The position numbers and the translations under genes are program-made. The notes under the pieces are model-generated. The model did no database searches. It was not told the origin of the DNA and worked only from the letters and a program-made list of their open reading frames with translations. Positions 44,190 to 54,453 of a stretch of 64,000 nucleotides of DNA are shown here, one piece after another. The stretch is from Gloeopeniophorella convolvens (taxonomy: Eukaryota > Basidiomycota > Agaricomycetes > Russulales), in NCBI GenBank assembly GCA_022496205.1, contig WTXD01000052.1, positions 62,001 through 126,000 on the forward strand, given 5' to 3'. Position 1 is the stretch's first letter, and each line of letters opens with the position of its first letter.

Positions 44190-45134
44190 TCACCCCTCGA
44201 GCGCAGCAAAGTCGACCGGCGCCCCGCGCGCAGCGCGCCACGCGACAAACTCGTCCCAGCCGACGACGCACCTGCGGCTCTGATAGCGCCGCACGCGCGC
44301 CGCACGACGCAAGTCCTCGTCGATCGGGCCCGCCCAGCCCGCCTTGCGCAGCGCGCTGTCGACCGCCTCGACGCGGTCCCAGCCCTGCTCGGGCGCGACC
44401 TCGGGGAGGTACGTCGCGCTGAGCGTGCGGCGCGCGGGCGCGGGGGGGCGGCGCGCCGGGGGCGCGAGCGGCAGCGCGTCGGCGGACGCGAGCGGCGAGG
44501 GCGCGTCGGACGGCGGCGCGTCGCGCGCGGGCGGCGGCGCAAAGGAGACCTGGATGCCGTGCGTGCCGGGCGTCCAGTCGAGGTACGACGCGGCGTCCTC
44601 AAAGTCGGTCAGCAGCGACACGCTGCGTGCGCGCGCGCGCGTCAGCCGCCGCCGGCGATACAACCGAGACGAACAGGCGGCGCGGCACGCACCCGCATTC
44701 GAGCGCGGGGAGCTCGCGCGGCGCGATGCGCCGGAAGCGGTGGTCGCGGAACGCGCTGAGCAGCGCGTACTCGCGCAGCGCGGCGGGCAGCGGCTGCGCG
44801 TCGAACGTGCCGAGGCAGCCGCGCAGGCGCGGGGGCGCGCTGCGCCGGCGCGTGTTGAACGTCACGAAGAGCGGGCTGCGCGAGCGTCAGCGAGTGGTCA
44901 GCGGGCGGTCAGCGAGTGGTCAGGCCTTCAGATGCAAGAGGGGAGGGCGCACTGCTTGGCGGCGGGGATGCGGGGCTCGAGGGGCGGCGCGCGAGCGAGG
45001 GCGCAGTAGAGCGCGTCAAAGGCGGCGAAGCAGTGCTCGGGGGTGCAGGTGTCGCCGCCGTCGTCGTCGTCGACGTCATCCGCGCGTGACTTGGTGAGCG
45101 CGGGGGCGGCGGGGTCGGGGGGGACGAGGGCCAT
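44190..45134 (-). CDS. AMMECR1-domain protein
   Basis: Member of the conserved AMMECR1 family, whose molecular role is still poorly defined. Three exons give about 265 residues. The start is MALVPPDPAAPALTKSRADD, then CTPEHCFAAFDALYCALARA. Exon 2 has HPLFVTFNTRRRSAPPRLRG followed by CLGTFDAQPLPAALREYALL, the hallmark G-C-[IL]-G-T-F motif, and SAFRDHRFRRIAPRELPALE. Exon 3 reads VSLLTDFEDAASYLDWTPGT and HGIQVSF, then a Pro/Ala-rich insertion, and LSATYLPEVAPEQGWDRVEA with WDEFVAWRAARG. The Pro/Ala insertion (about 40 residues) is longer than in animals. Convergent with the PPR-like gene, 121 bases apart. Confidence 0.88.
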
Positions 45135-45767
45135 GATGATGGCGGGGGGATGTGAAGCTGCTGAAGCTGCGATTGGGCGCTCGATAATCGATAATCGGGG
45201 TTGGGTGGATCTGTCCCACGCAGGCGGTCGAATCGGGCAGTCTGTGGCCTCGGAACGGGCGAGGATTCATCGAACCTGTCCCGCTCAGCCACTTGAACCC
45301 GGCGACGCTCAGCCTGCATTTCACCGGCCTCGCGCTATTCGCAGCACTCCAGCAGCCTTGACAGCGATAGCGATATCAGTGGCAGCGTGCGCCTTCGATA
45401 CCAAGAACCTAGCGAACCGCAAACCGTGACTAATGGACGCCGCGCTGCGTTCACCACCCGCAACCTAATCACCCCGCGGGCGGGTGCGCAACGGCACCCG
45501 CGCCGCGCCGCGGGGCCCGCTGGGCCCCCTCTGTGCGCGCCCGGTTCTTCCCCGCACGGCGCGTGTGCGTGCGTGCGTGCGGGGGCGCGGAACCGCCTCT
45601 CCGCAGCGCTGCGCCCCTATCCGTCACGTCAGCCTCCCTCGGCATGCGCCCGGCCAGCAGAGCAAGCAGAGGAAATCGTATTGTGCCGGCACACGAGTAG
45701 GATAAGTGTGGTATGTATATACTATCAGCCAGCTCAAGAAAGGAAGAGAACAAACGCGGTCGCGGTC

Positions 45768-45783
45768 GAGAGAGAGAGAGAAA
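45768..45783. repeat. GA microsatellite
   Basis: Run of alternating G and A followed by A. A second GA run lies about 330 bases downstream. Confidence 0.8.
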
Positions 45784-45870
45784 GGGGTAATCAGGAGATA
45801 GAGCGAGATCGGTAAGTAGTACGTACTACGTCGCGAGCAAGCCGAGCATGGGGGGCGTGCGGCTGGAATC

Positions 45871-45943
45871 GATGGGGATGGATATGGAAAGGACATGGGC
45901 GCGTGGTATGGATGTGGATATGGATAGGATATGGATATGGAAC
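45871..45943. repeat. Degenerate GGATAT(G)-type tandem repeat
   Basis: Repeated GGATATGGATAGGATATGG-like units with interruptions (GGATGGATATGG, GTGGATATGGATAGG). Low-complexity purine-rich strand; no coding role seen. Confidence 0.7.
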
Positions 45944-46101
45944 AGTGTGGGAGCGAGAACGGGCGCAGAACAGAACAGACAGGGAGCAGATGGGCACAGA
46001 TACGGGATACGGGATACGGCGGGAGGAAATCGGTGTGGGTCATGGGCGGTGCATGCATACGCGTCACAGTCGAGTCGAGACAAGGAGACAGATTATTCAG
46101 A

Positions 46102-46118
46102 AAGAGAGAGAGAGAGAG
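46102..46118. repeat. GA microsatellite
   Basis: Run of AG dinucleotides between AAAG and CAGTC. Confidence 0.8.
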
Positions 46119-46311
46119 CAGTCGTCATAAGCGGCCGTTGCGGGGCCTGGGGGCATAATCAGTGCATCAGTGCAGGTTAGGGGGGGCATAGAAGCGTCGG
46201 CGCGCGGAACGCCAGTCAGCAAATCCGCCCGACAGGGGGACCCGCGGGCGCACTAGAAGCACCGCGCACCGCGAAGCCGAAGCCGCAGCGAGCCTCGCGG
46301 CGCGCGGCGCG

Positions 46312-47700
46312 CTATGTCTGGCAGCAGCGGCCCCACGCCGCGCCGCGCGCGCGCGCGGCCTTCTCGCGTGCCTCCTCCTCGTCCGCCTGCGCCACCCACG
46401 CGGGCGGCGCGAGCATCACGCTGTCGCGCTGCTTGAGCTCGTTCGCGTGCTCGATCGTCGCGCGCGCCGCGACGATCGCGCCGATCAGCCCGTCGAACAG
46501 CTGCGCGACGCCTACGTGCGCAAGCGTCAGCGACTGCAACATTTTACGCGCAACGCACGCGCGCGCGCACGCACCCGAGTCGTCCTTCGCGGACACCTCG
46601 AAGAGCTCCATGCCCTTCGCGAGGCCCCACTCGCGCTCGTCCACGCCGTCCGCATCCGCATCCGCGTCGTCCACCGCGCTCCACCCGTCCGCGTCCATCC
46701 CAGGCCCCGCATCCTCGCCCCACGCCGGCGGCGCGACCCGCACGCCCGCATGCACGCTCTTCGCGCGGCCAAGCTGCGGCGCCGCCGCCGCCCCGCCAGG
46801 CCCCGCAAGCCCCGTCTGCGCGCGGCGCAGCGCCGCGCCGGCGCGGCTCGGACTCTCCTGGAGCAGCGGCGGGGGGCTCTCGGGCGACGGCGGCGTGTGC
46901 GGCGAGGACGGCGAGGTGCGGACGGACGTGAAGGACGTGAAGCGCGGGCGGATGTACGCGTACGCTGCGAAGCCGGCGGCGCTGGGCGGCGCGGGCGCGG
47001 GGCGCGGCGGGGGCGCGGGCGGCGGGAACCAGTGGTGCAGCGAGGCGCGCGCGCGGTCGGGCGAGACCTGCCGGTGCGGCGCGAGGTCTGCCTTGGCGCC
47101 GACGATGTAGATGAGCAGCTCGGCGGCGCAGTTTTTGCGGAGCTCTGTGCGCACGCGGGGCGGGGCGGGGCGGGTCAGCGCCGGGGTTGCCTCGGGCCAC
47201 GTGAGGAGAGCGTGGCGCACCTTCGAGCCAGCCGCGGACGTCCTCGAACGAGGCCTGGTTCGTGATATCGTACAGCAGCAGCGCGGCGTTCGCGCCGCGA
47301 TAGTACATCGGGGCCTGCGCGCGCGTCCACGTCAGCACGGGCGCAGCGCGGGCACCCCGCGCGCGGCACGCACCATGCTGCGGAAGCGCTCCTGGCCCGC
47401 GGTGTCCCAGAGCTGGAGGCGGACCTTGACGCCGCCGACGGAGACCTTCTTGGTGACGAAGAAGGCGCCGGTGGTGGAGGTGGTGTTCTTAGGGTCGAAC
47501 TTGCCCTGGGTGTAGCGCTGGAGGAGGCTGGTCTTGCCTACGCCTGTGGGGGAGGAGAGGAGGGGGTGAGCGGATCGCGGGGGCAGGTGGGAGGCGGGGA
47601 GAGGGGGCGGACCGGTGTTGCCCATGACCACGATTTTAGCGTCGATACCGTGCTCGTACCTGGACTGCCCGTAGGGGTCCATGCGGGGGTAGGCGGCCAT
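46312..47700 (-). CDS. Atypical Rab-family small GTPase (Rab A)
   Basis: Small GTPase expected to act in vesicle traffic. Five exons. It starts [21 protein letters not shown]1 is [19 protein letters not shown] with the intron inside the P-loop, G2 is TTSTTGAFF, and G3 is [12 protein letters not shown] with the catalytic Gln. [20 protein letters not shown] follows. G4 reads VGAKADL instead of the usual NKxD (Asn to Ala). G5 is SAKDDS. Between G4 and G5 lies an insertion of about 120 residues rich in Pro/Ser/Ala and acidic runs, unusual for a Rab. The C-terminus [12 protein letters not shown] carries a CC-type geranylgeranylation motif. It resembles the Rab5/22/24 group, but I would not assign a subfamily. 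A diverged copy lies at 54398. Confidence 0.85.
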
Positions 47701-47790
47701 GGGCGTCGCGTGTTGGAAAAGAGGGGACGCGCCTGGGTCGCGCAGGGGAGACGATGAGGGAGGAGAGAATAAAGGAGACGGACTCGGGAG
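46345..47790 (-). repeat. Duplicated block 1, copy A (Rab gene)
   Basis: This interval matches 54455-55775 in the same orientation across exons, introns and about 90 bases of 5' flank. Similarity stops on both sides at different sequence. Confidence 0.8.
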
Positions 47791-48056
47791 TCGTTGGACG
47801 GTGGATAAAGAGAGTGTCGCGGTGCCAGTGCCATGGCCCAACAATCAGGCACAATTGGATTAATCTGGAAACTGTGCCAGTCGCAGCCAGTCGCTGTCTC
47901 AGCTCCCGGGCCTCTTTCCCCCGTCTGCGCTCTTCCGGTCCCTTTCCGCCTATCGCTTGCTTCCGTCAAACTCTGCCTGGCATACCACAGTCATCATATT
48001 TTTGGGTGTGCATTCGTGCGGTAAAAAAAAAGTGTAACATATGCAACATGCGTCCC
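47701..48056. other. Intergenic between eS7 3' end and Rab A start
   Basis: 356 bases: Rab A promoter/leader, of which the first 90 bases are shared with the Rab B copy, and the eS7 3' flank with an A9 run at about 48023-48031. No gene. Confidence 0.5.
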
Positions 48057-48777
48057 TCAGTCTTGTGAAGCCTGCACCGGGAACTCAAACACAACGTCCT
48101 TCCCCGTCAGCCGGCGGTACACAGACGCGAACGAGTCCAGCTTGTACTCCAACGACGTCGAGTCCTTCGAATCCAGGAACCTGCCATGTCACACGAACCA
48201 TCAGCGCCATCCCGCATCAGGCAGAACCCAACAGCCACGCACACTTTCAGCAGCTTCGACCCGTCCTGGTTCACGCGCGTGCGCTTGCCCACAATCTCCG
48301 TCGGGAACACGAGGTCCTCGAGGATCTTGTCGTGCACGTCCGTGAGCGTCCGGCTGCGCGGCCGCTTCTGCTGCACCCGCGACGTGCGCGTCGGCTTGCG
48401 CAGCATCCGGCGCTGCGCCACAAACACGACGTGGCGGTCAGAGAACTTCTTCTCCAGCTCGCGCGTCAGCCTGCCGCCGCGCCAGTGAGCCCGCCGTCAC
48501 GCGCTACAGTGGAGTGGGGGGGCCCGCGCGCGCACCTCGCCTGGACCTTGTGGAACGCCTTGAGCTGCGGCACGGGCACAAAGACGACGATCGCCTTTTT
48601 GCCGCCGCGGACGTCCACCTCGCGCGCGGCGGAGATCTGCAGCGGGCGCAGCTCCGCCTTGACGTCGGGCACGCTGTTCTCGAGGTCGAGGATCGCCTGC
48701 GCGACGGCCGTCTCTGTCTCGTCGGGCGCGGTGGTCGGCGCGTTGGCCGTGCGGAGGATCTTGTGCTGTAGGGACAT
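48057..48777 (-). CDS. RPS7: 40S ribosomal protein eS7
   Basis: Small-subunit ribosomal protein. Three exons. The start is [20 protein letters not shown], with [60 protein letters not shown], and [60 protein letters not shown] and [20 protein letters not shown] complete the family over its full length of about 200 residues. Confidence 0.96.
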
Positions 48778-49182
48778 CGGTGTGCTGTTTTTACGCGGGG
48801 GCCTGCGCGCGGGGGGTCAGCGACTGTTGTATGTCCGGGTGCTCATCCGCGGCGTGCGCCGCGCATCCACCGCCTTGCGCGGCCTCGACTGCCGCGAAAC
48901 GGGATACCGTGATCCAGCATGCCACCCTGCATGCGTCTGGGGCCACGAGAAGGGGACAGGGACTCACCGGACCTGCTGCCGTCGTCGTCGTCTGGGTTGG
49001 TTGATGCCGTGCAGGCGTGCAGAAACTGTCGATTGCCAAACAACACCAAAGGCGATATGCACCCCGGCCCGCGCCCGCCGCACTCGCTCGACCGCAGCGT
49101 CGCTGCTAAGTAGCCTAGATCTAACTTGTAACTTGATATACAGCCTGCACCATGATGATATCTAATACACACGGCGGTCGAC
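48778..49182. other. Intergenic between CNS1-like 3' end and eS7 start
   Basis: 405 bases; eS7 promoter and 3' flank of the TPR co-chaperone gene. No gene seen. Confidence 0.5.
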
Positions 49183-50398
49183 TCATTTGTCCCGCTCGCT
49201 CTTGTACTCCTGCACCCACTTCTGCTCCGCCTCGCCCTTCGGCAGCACAACCAGCGTCACACACCCATCCTTAACCTCGACCCCATCCCCGTCCCCCTTC
49301 CCCCTCACCGCGCGCCACAAATCCGCGAGCGCCATCGCGCGCCCGACCTTGAGCAGCCTCCGCCGGCGCGTGATCGCATACACCACCAGCGCGCGCGCGA
49401 CGTACCGCCCCGCCGCGTCCCACGCGGGCGGCGGCGCATCGGGCGGGAACATCGTCGCGAGCTGCGCGCCGAGCGGCACGTCCTCGCGCAGCGCGGGCAC
49501 CGCGTCCGACGTCGCGTGCTCCGGGTAGAGGAAGAACACGGGCAGCGCGAGCACGCCGTCCGCGCCGAGCGCGGGCGCGTACGGGTTCGCGCTGCCCTCC
49601 GGGTTCGCCACCGCCACCAGGCCCCGTTCCTGCGCGCCGTCAGCGTCAGCATCCGCCAGCCGCACGTACGGCGCGCACCGCGAACGCCGCGTCCATGCGC
49701 CGCTTCTCCGCCGCCTCGCGCGCCGCGCGGTCCTCGCGCTCACGCCGCCGGCGCGCGAGCACCGCACCGCGCGCGTCGATCTTTTCCGCCAGCGCCGCGA
49801 AGCCCGCGTCGCCCGGCGCCGCGACCGCCGCGCCGCGCGCGCACGCGTCGCGCGCCTCGTCCGCGCGGTCGAGCGCGAGCAGCGCGCTCGCGGCGCGGTA
49901 GTACGCCTTGGCGGCGGCGGGGTTCGCCGCGATCGCGTCGGCGCAGTCGCGCAGCACCGCGCCGTAGTTCTCTGCGCGGGTCGGCTGAGGCACGGGCGGG
50001 GGCGGGGGGAGGGGCGCGGGGACGCACGCAGCTCGAGGTTGCACGCGGCGCGGTTGAGGAGCAGCGCCTCGCGCAGCGCGGCGTCGTCCGGGCGGGCCTG
50101 CACGCCCTGCGCGTAGAAGCCCGCGGCTTCGCGGAAGCGCCGCCCGCGGAAGTACTCGTTGCCCTGTTCCTTGAAGCTCTGCGCGATCTCTGCGCGCGCG
50201 GGTCAGGGGGGTGCGCGCGCGGCGCGGGGGCATGCACGGACCGTCGGGCGTGCCGTCGTGCACGAGGCTCTGGAGCGCGCTCAGCGCGGGGTTGTCGTCT
50301 GCGTCGGGCGGGAGCGCGCGCATGAAGAGCGGGTGCTCGTCGAGCGCGGCGAGGTGCGCGTCGAAGGACGCGGGCTGCGGCTGCGGGAGCGCGTCCAT
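49183..50398 (-). CDS. CNS1: TPR co-chaperone, CNS1/TTC4-like
   Basis: Hsp90/Hsp70-associated co-chaperone. About four exons, roughly 360 residues. It starts MDALPQPQPASFDAHLAALD, then HPLFMRALP, followed by three TPR units: IAQSFKEQGNEYFRGRRFRE, LREALLLNRAACNLELRENY, and AVLRDCADAIAANPAAAKAY with YRAASALLALDRADEARDAC. A charged helix follows (RRREREDRAAREAAEKRR). The C-terminal wheel-type domain has NPYAPALGADGVLALPVFFL, VPLGAQLATMFPPDAPPPAW, and GCVTLVVLPKGEAEQKWVQE before the end. The join between the charged helix and the wheel domain (near 49660) is the least certain; the intron there is short. Domain order matches yeast Cns1 and human TTC4. Confidence 0.86.
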
Positions 50399-50691
50399 GC
50401 TTCGTGGTGCTGCCGGAATATTGCAGTGTGTGCGCAGGTCGATGCTGCGATTGCACTCAGGTCGAGTCGAAAAAGATAACGGGGAGCACCGCGCCGGCCC
50501 GACCGCTGACTCCCCCAAATCGGGAAGCTGCTGTTGTTGCTTCCGACCATTGAAAACGATGCGATTCGTGACATGACATGACAAGGTGAACATCAGGTAC
50601 ACAGGGCAGAACAGCCAAATACAGCCAGCTACAGGAAGGGGTATATGTACAGTGGTTCGCAACTCAAAAGAAACAGCCGATGTCGGGCGGC

Positions 50692-51753
50692 TCAAGGAAC
50701 GATGGTGACGGTGAGCAGCTTCACCACCCCGTCGATCGGGATACCTGCCCCCCAGCCGCGCGTGAGCGAGGGATCGCGAGCAACCTACTTATGCACATAC
50801 CGGCGTTGATGCCCGTCGACCCGGGCGGGATGAGCCCGGTGATGTTCTCCACGACCGTCGAGTACGTGACGCCGCCAAAGGTCGTGATGCCCGCAGCGTC
50901 CTGCGCGAGCTTGTCGCTGTGCATAGCGGCTCAGCGCCGCTTGCTCGCCGAGCGGGGCGGGGGCACTCACCGGCCGAGGTCGTACCCGTCCGCGGTGATA
51001 TGGTGCCCGTCGACGACATTCTGCCCCGCGCGTCAGCCCACCGCATACGTTCATCCCCGCCCCCGACTCACCTCCTCCTGCGACACCCTGCCCGCCCACA
51101 CCCACAACAACAGCCGCGTCAGCCCTGACCGGCACACACGCGCAGCGCACTCACGCAAGGAACAGCGCGCCCGTGTCCGCGCCGGGCCCGTTCTGCCGGA
51201 ACAGGCGTAGGTGGTTCCCGCCGACGAGGCTCTCCCAGCACGTCCCGATGTCCGGGTTGCCAAAGTCCTGGCGCAGCTCGATCGTCTGGTTCACGTACCC
51301 GTGGCCGTCGCCCAGGTTCGCCGCCTGCGGGTCGCCCAGATGGATCCCGAAGCACTCGATCCCGCTGCCGCCGCATCAGCATCAGCCCGCGCGCACAGAG
51401 AGGAGAGGAGGAGCGGGGACACGCACAATCCGATGGCGTTGGCAAAGTGCAAGAACCCGCCGTCCGAGAGGACCCACGGCGAGCTCAGGCTCGAGATGAT
51501 CACCTGTCGCCGCGCGCGCACGTCAATACAACACTGCACGGCTGCGAACGCGGCGCGAGGCACGCACGTTGAGCGGCTCGCCAAAGCCGTCCGTGCGCAG
51601 GTCGAGCAGCGACCCGCCCGCGAGCGTCGGGTTCACGAACGGCACGGGCGCGCCGAGGCCCTGCGGCGCCTGCGCGGCGGGCGCGGGGCGCGCGAGGACG
51701 CCGGCGAGGGCGGTCTGCAGCCGGAGGAGCGAGGCGAGCGAGAAGTAGACCAT
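50692..51753 (-). CDS. Secreted protein of unknown function
   Basis: Seven exons, about 235 residues. The signal peptide is MVYFSLASLLRLQTALAGVL. Blocks that look conserved: GGSLLDLRTDGFGEPLNVII, SPWVLSDGGFLHFANAIG, IECFGIHLGDPQAANLGDGH, YVNQTIELRQDFGNPDIGTC, ESLVGGNHLRLFRQNGPGAD and VVDGHHITADGYDLGRDKLA, ending IPIDGVVKLLTVTIVP. Two small exons (VSQEE and NVVDGHH..GR) are held together by good GTGAGT donors. Cys pairs and several N-x-T/S sites fit an extracellular protein. I know similar sequences only as uncharacterised secreted proteins of mushroom-forming fungi, so I give no function. Confidence 0.75.
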
Positions 51754-52360
51754 CACAATCACAGGAGAATCCACAAGGTGCCCCCGGCGCGCTCCACATG
51801 CACGCCGCGCCTTATGTAGTGCCGCCGCAGGACTCACGAACGTGCCCCCGCGACAGATGCATCTGCATATGCATCCCAAGAAGGGCTTCGACAAATGCAA
51901 ATATGTACCTGGGTGGGCAAGCACGCACGATCAGCTATCCTCGTCCGGACACGGCCGTAGTGCCATGGCACCCCCTTCGCTCGGCGGCGCGCGCAGAAGC
52001 CAGAAGCAGCAGCACCTCGCCCGAGGCGGGCGCGCGCTTCGAACTCCCATCAATATATGCGCGAAGCCCCGCGCGACGACCGCAGAAGGCGTCCCCGCGT
52101 GTTCCCCGTCCCACGTGCACCGCCCCATATTCCCAGAGCAGAGCCTGCACGCGCGGGTGCGATGAGGCAAGGAGCCCAGCTGGCGTAGTGCTGCAGCGTG
52201 TGTCTGTTGGAGTGCGGCGCGGGATCGAGAAGCGACATGCCTGGGCCCAAGAGGTGGGGCGGTCAGCCAGCTTGAGCTTGGACTTGGTTCCCCGCGACTC
52301 GGAGCCCGCCGGGCGTGGCAGCTGCACGAGCAGCGTGCGCACGAACGTGCGCGGGCACCG
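51754..52360. other. Intergenic upstream of the secreted-protein gene
   Basis: About 600 bases without a supported gene, ending where the direct repeat that is shared with 56088 begins. Confidence 0.45.
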
Positions 52361-53295
52361 CCGTCAGATAACCTCTGCACGCACAGCGCAACCTCAGATA
52401 CTTATGTACTGTATTGCGCCCCGCAACGCGCTCCACCGCGCTTCCCTGCGGGGTGTTGGACGGCCTTCTGCGGCGGCGGGGAGCTGATTTAGGCAGGGCA
52501 TTTCCTGCGGTGTGTGTGTGAGCACCCGGTATCAGGCAAATAGCCTGAGTGAATGCAGAGTCTGACGCGTGCGCAAGCTGCGCGCTGTCGTCAAAGACGG
52601 CTTAGGCAGAGTTTGACGTTTCCTGCATGTGAGTATGTACGGCAGCAAAGGACAAGTGCGGGAGGAAGGGGTCGGCTGCGAGCCTTGACGAGCACCCGAC
52701 TGCCTGAGCAAGTGCCTGTCCTCCCAGAGGCCAGCAGCGGAGCGTCTGCAGACGGGCGGAGCAGAACTGTCGTCGAGAACGCTGGCAGACCAGTGCACCG
52801 GAACAAGTTGATCGACTAGTCGCTAACATGGACACGCGACAGCTGCGGCTGCGCCCATCACCGTGCGCGCCAATCCGCACCACACGCCGTCCAGTGGCGT
52901 CCCCTCGCCCGCCATCTCTGCAACTCGCCATCCGAGCCACGCCACACACCGCGACTTGCGCCCCCCACATCGAAACTGACAGTGACACTACACAACCTGC
53001 ACCCGCACGGCGCATTTTCCACCTTCATACACGCCCCAGGCTACAACACATCCTACGACACGTCCATCGCCTCTCCCCCGCCCACCGCGCGTTCCTCCCC
53101 GCGCCCAACTCGCGCCTGACCTCCGGCTCGATCTGCCCATGCACATGCACGCGCAGCACCTCGCGCAGCGCGTCCTTCTGCTCGGGCGCGAGGTGGGCGG
53201 CGTAGCGCTGGGCGAGCACGAGCAGCGCCTGGTCCCACAGCATGGGGAGCACGCCGGGCGCGTGCGCGACGAGCGCGTCGAGGTCCTGGAGTGTG
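52361..53295. repeat. Duplicated block 2, left copy (direct repeat)
   Basis: Matches 56088-56985 in the same orientation. The pair starts at CCGTCAGATAACCTCTGCAC here and CCGTCAAATAACCTCCGCAC there, and includes GGTATCAGGCAAATAGCCT in both. It ends inside the terminal bystin exon. Small insertions and deletions are scattered through the alignment. Confidence 0.8.
53053..53295 (-). pseudogene. Broken copy of the bystin 3' end
   Basis: Translates as [20 protein letters not shown] and [20 protein letters not shown], then RRELGAG, nearly the same as the C-terminus of the intact bystin gene at 56705. Before the end it slips frame, so the expected GEAMDVS plus stop lies in another frame. Only this last exon portion was copied; it is cut near 53295 after [18 protein letters not shown] sequence, with a short internal deletion. 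It cannot make bystin. Confidence 0.85.
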
Positions 53296-53368
53296 CCATC
53301 AAAACTTCCATTGGGCCCGGCTGCGCTCGGGGCGTCCGTTCTTTCGCAGCGCAGTCATAATCCCGTCG

Positions 53369-53500
53369 ATGGATCAGGTGTGGTACACCGGGCCCATCGC
53401 GTGCACCGCCGGCGACATCGGGTTCGAGGTCGCGTTCGCGATCACAGCGGTGTTATACATCCCACTCAGGACGATTGAAAAGCGGTATAGAGATGTATGA
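53369..53500 (+). pseudogene. Fragment: C-terminus of an NCS1-type purine/cytosine permease
   Basis: Frame from an ATG at 53369 to TGA at 53498-53500: MDQVWYTGPIACTAGDIGFE, then VAFAITAVLYIPLRTIEKRY and RDV. This pattern (GPIA..GDIGFE..F...Y.PLR.IEKRY) resembles the end of fungal nucleobase:cation symporter-1 transporters. No upstream transmembrane part is present; just before it lies the cut bystin copy. It is probably the leftover end of a gene. Confidence 0.5.
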
Positions 53501-53559
53501 AGATATGCTATGTAACGTACATAGATGCTCTGCTCTCGATAAACATGTAGAACACGTTA

Positions 53560-54453
53560 CTACGGAGGCAGATTGGGTTGGCCTGACACATTCAGCCTGT
53601 CCCTACGGGGGCTGTAGGTATGGTTCGTCCGCTCGTTCGTAGACAAGACCGAGCGTATAGTGTACTGGGCCGAGATTTCAGAAGTCAACGTGTCCCTGCG
53701 GCTCGACCTCATCCGAGTCTCGCGGTCGTCTGCAGGGTCGCTCACTGCCTCGGTGGGTGGGCTCGGTGCCCCGGGCGGACTGCGCGACACCGCCCGCTCT
53801 CGTTCGACGACCTCTAGCTCTCTGCGGAGGACGTGTTGTAGCCGATTGTTCAGACGGAGCTCGCGCTGCGCATTCGCCTCCTCCATCTGCACTAACTCGT
53901 GCTCCCTCCGCAGGAAGTCAGTTTCCTTGTGCCGCAGGTCTTCCTCCCGTCGTTCGCATTCATCCAATCGGCTTTGCAGCTCATTTTCTTCGTGCCAGAG
54001 CTTCTGCTCCATGACTGTGATGTCTTCCTTCGCCCGCGCGGCCTCCGCTTCTTGCGCTTCAAGCTCCTCGGTTCTGGAGATGATATCTCGCTCTCGGCCT
54101 TGCAGCTCGGCCTCCTTCTCGCGAACCGCCTGTTCTTGCTGGTTCATAGAAGGATCTAGCCTCTTCACAGTGTCGTAGGATCGCATCATATCTTCCTGAG
54201 GCCTCTCCCTCTCCTTGATCATCATATCCTCTTCTGACTGAACAATGACTTCCCAGTCTCTTCCCTCTCGGGGGCCAGAATGATCATCTTGTTGTTGGGC
54301 GGTATCCTGCTGGCCATCAATAGCCGAGGTGGGCTCGCCCGAGAGCTTCGTCAGGCTGCGCCGGAGGACAGAGTCTGGTTGGGTTCTCGTCGGATGTTCA
54401 CCCAAACCTGCAAAAAGGAGAGAACTCACCCAGATAGGAAACATCGGTATCAT
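53560..54453 (-). CDS. Coiled-coil protein, unknown function
   Basis: Open frame of 297 residues from the first in-frame ATG. The middle (about residues 95-220) is a strong coiled coil: QQEQAVREKEAELQGRERDI, EELEAQEAEAARAKEDITVM, LWHEENELQSRLDECERREE, LRHKETDFLRREHELVQMEE. Ser/Pro-rich flanks follow (SRSPPGAPSPPTEAV). It is not recognised as a known family and is lower in GC than its neighbours. The frame continues upstream past its ATG up to CTTTTTGCAG, which looks like a splice acceptor, and directly before it ends the Rab B frame at TATCTGGGTGAGT. The 22 bases between are too short for a normal intron. The natural start is therefore unsure: separate gene, or tail of Rab B. Confidence 0.6.
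   Translation of the reverse strand: MIPMFPIWVSSLLFAGLGEHPTRTQPDSVLRRSLTKLSGEPTSAIDGQQDTAQQQDDHSGPREGRDWEVIVQSEEDMMIKERERPQEDMMRSYDTVKRLDPSMNQQEQAVREKEAELQGRERDIISRTEELEAQEAEAARAKEDITVMEQKLWHEENELQSRLDECERREEDLRHKETDFLRREHELVQMEEANAQRELRLNNRLQHVLRRELEVVERERAVSRSPPGAPSPPTEAVSDPADDRETRMRSSRRDTLTSEISAQYTIRSVLSTNERTNHTYSPRRDRLNVSGQPNLPP

Larger units (their letters stand above)
45135..46311. other. Intergenic with short tandem repeats
   Basis: 1.18 kb between the AMMECR1 gene start and the Rab A 3' end. No supported gene. It holds two GA microsatellites and a GATATG-type repeat, listed separately. Confidence 0.5.
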
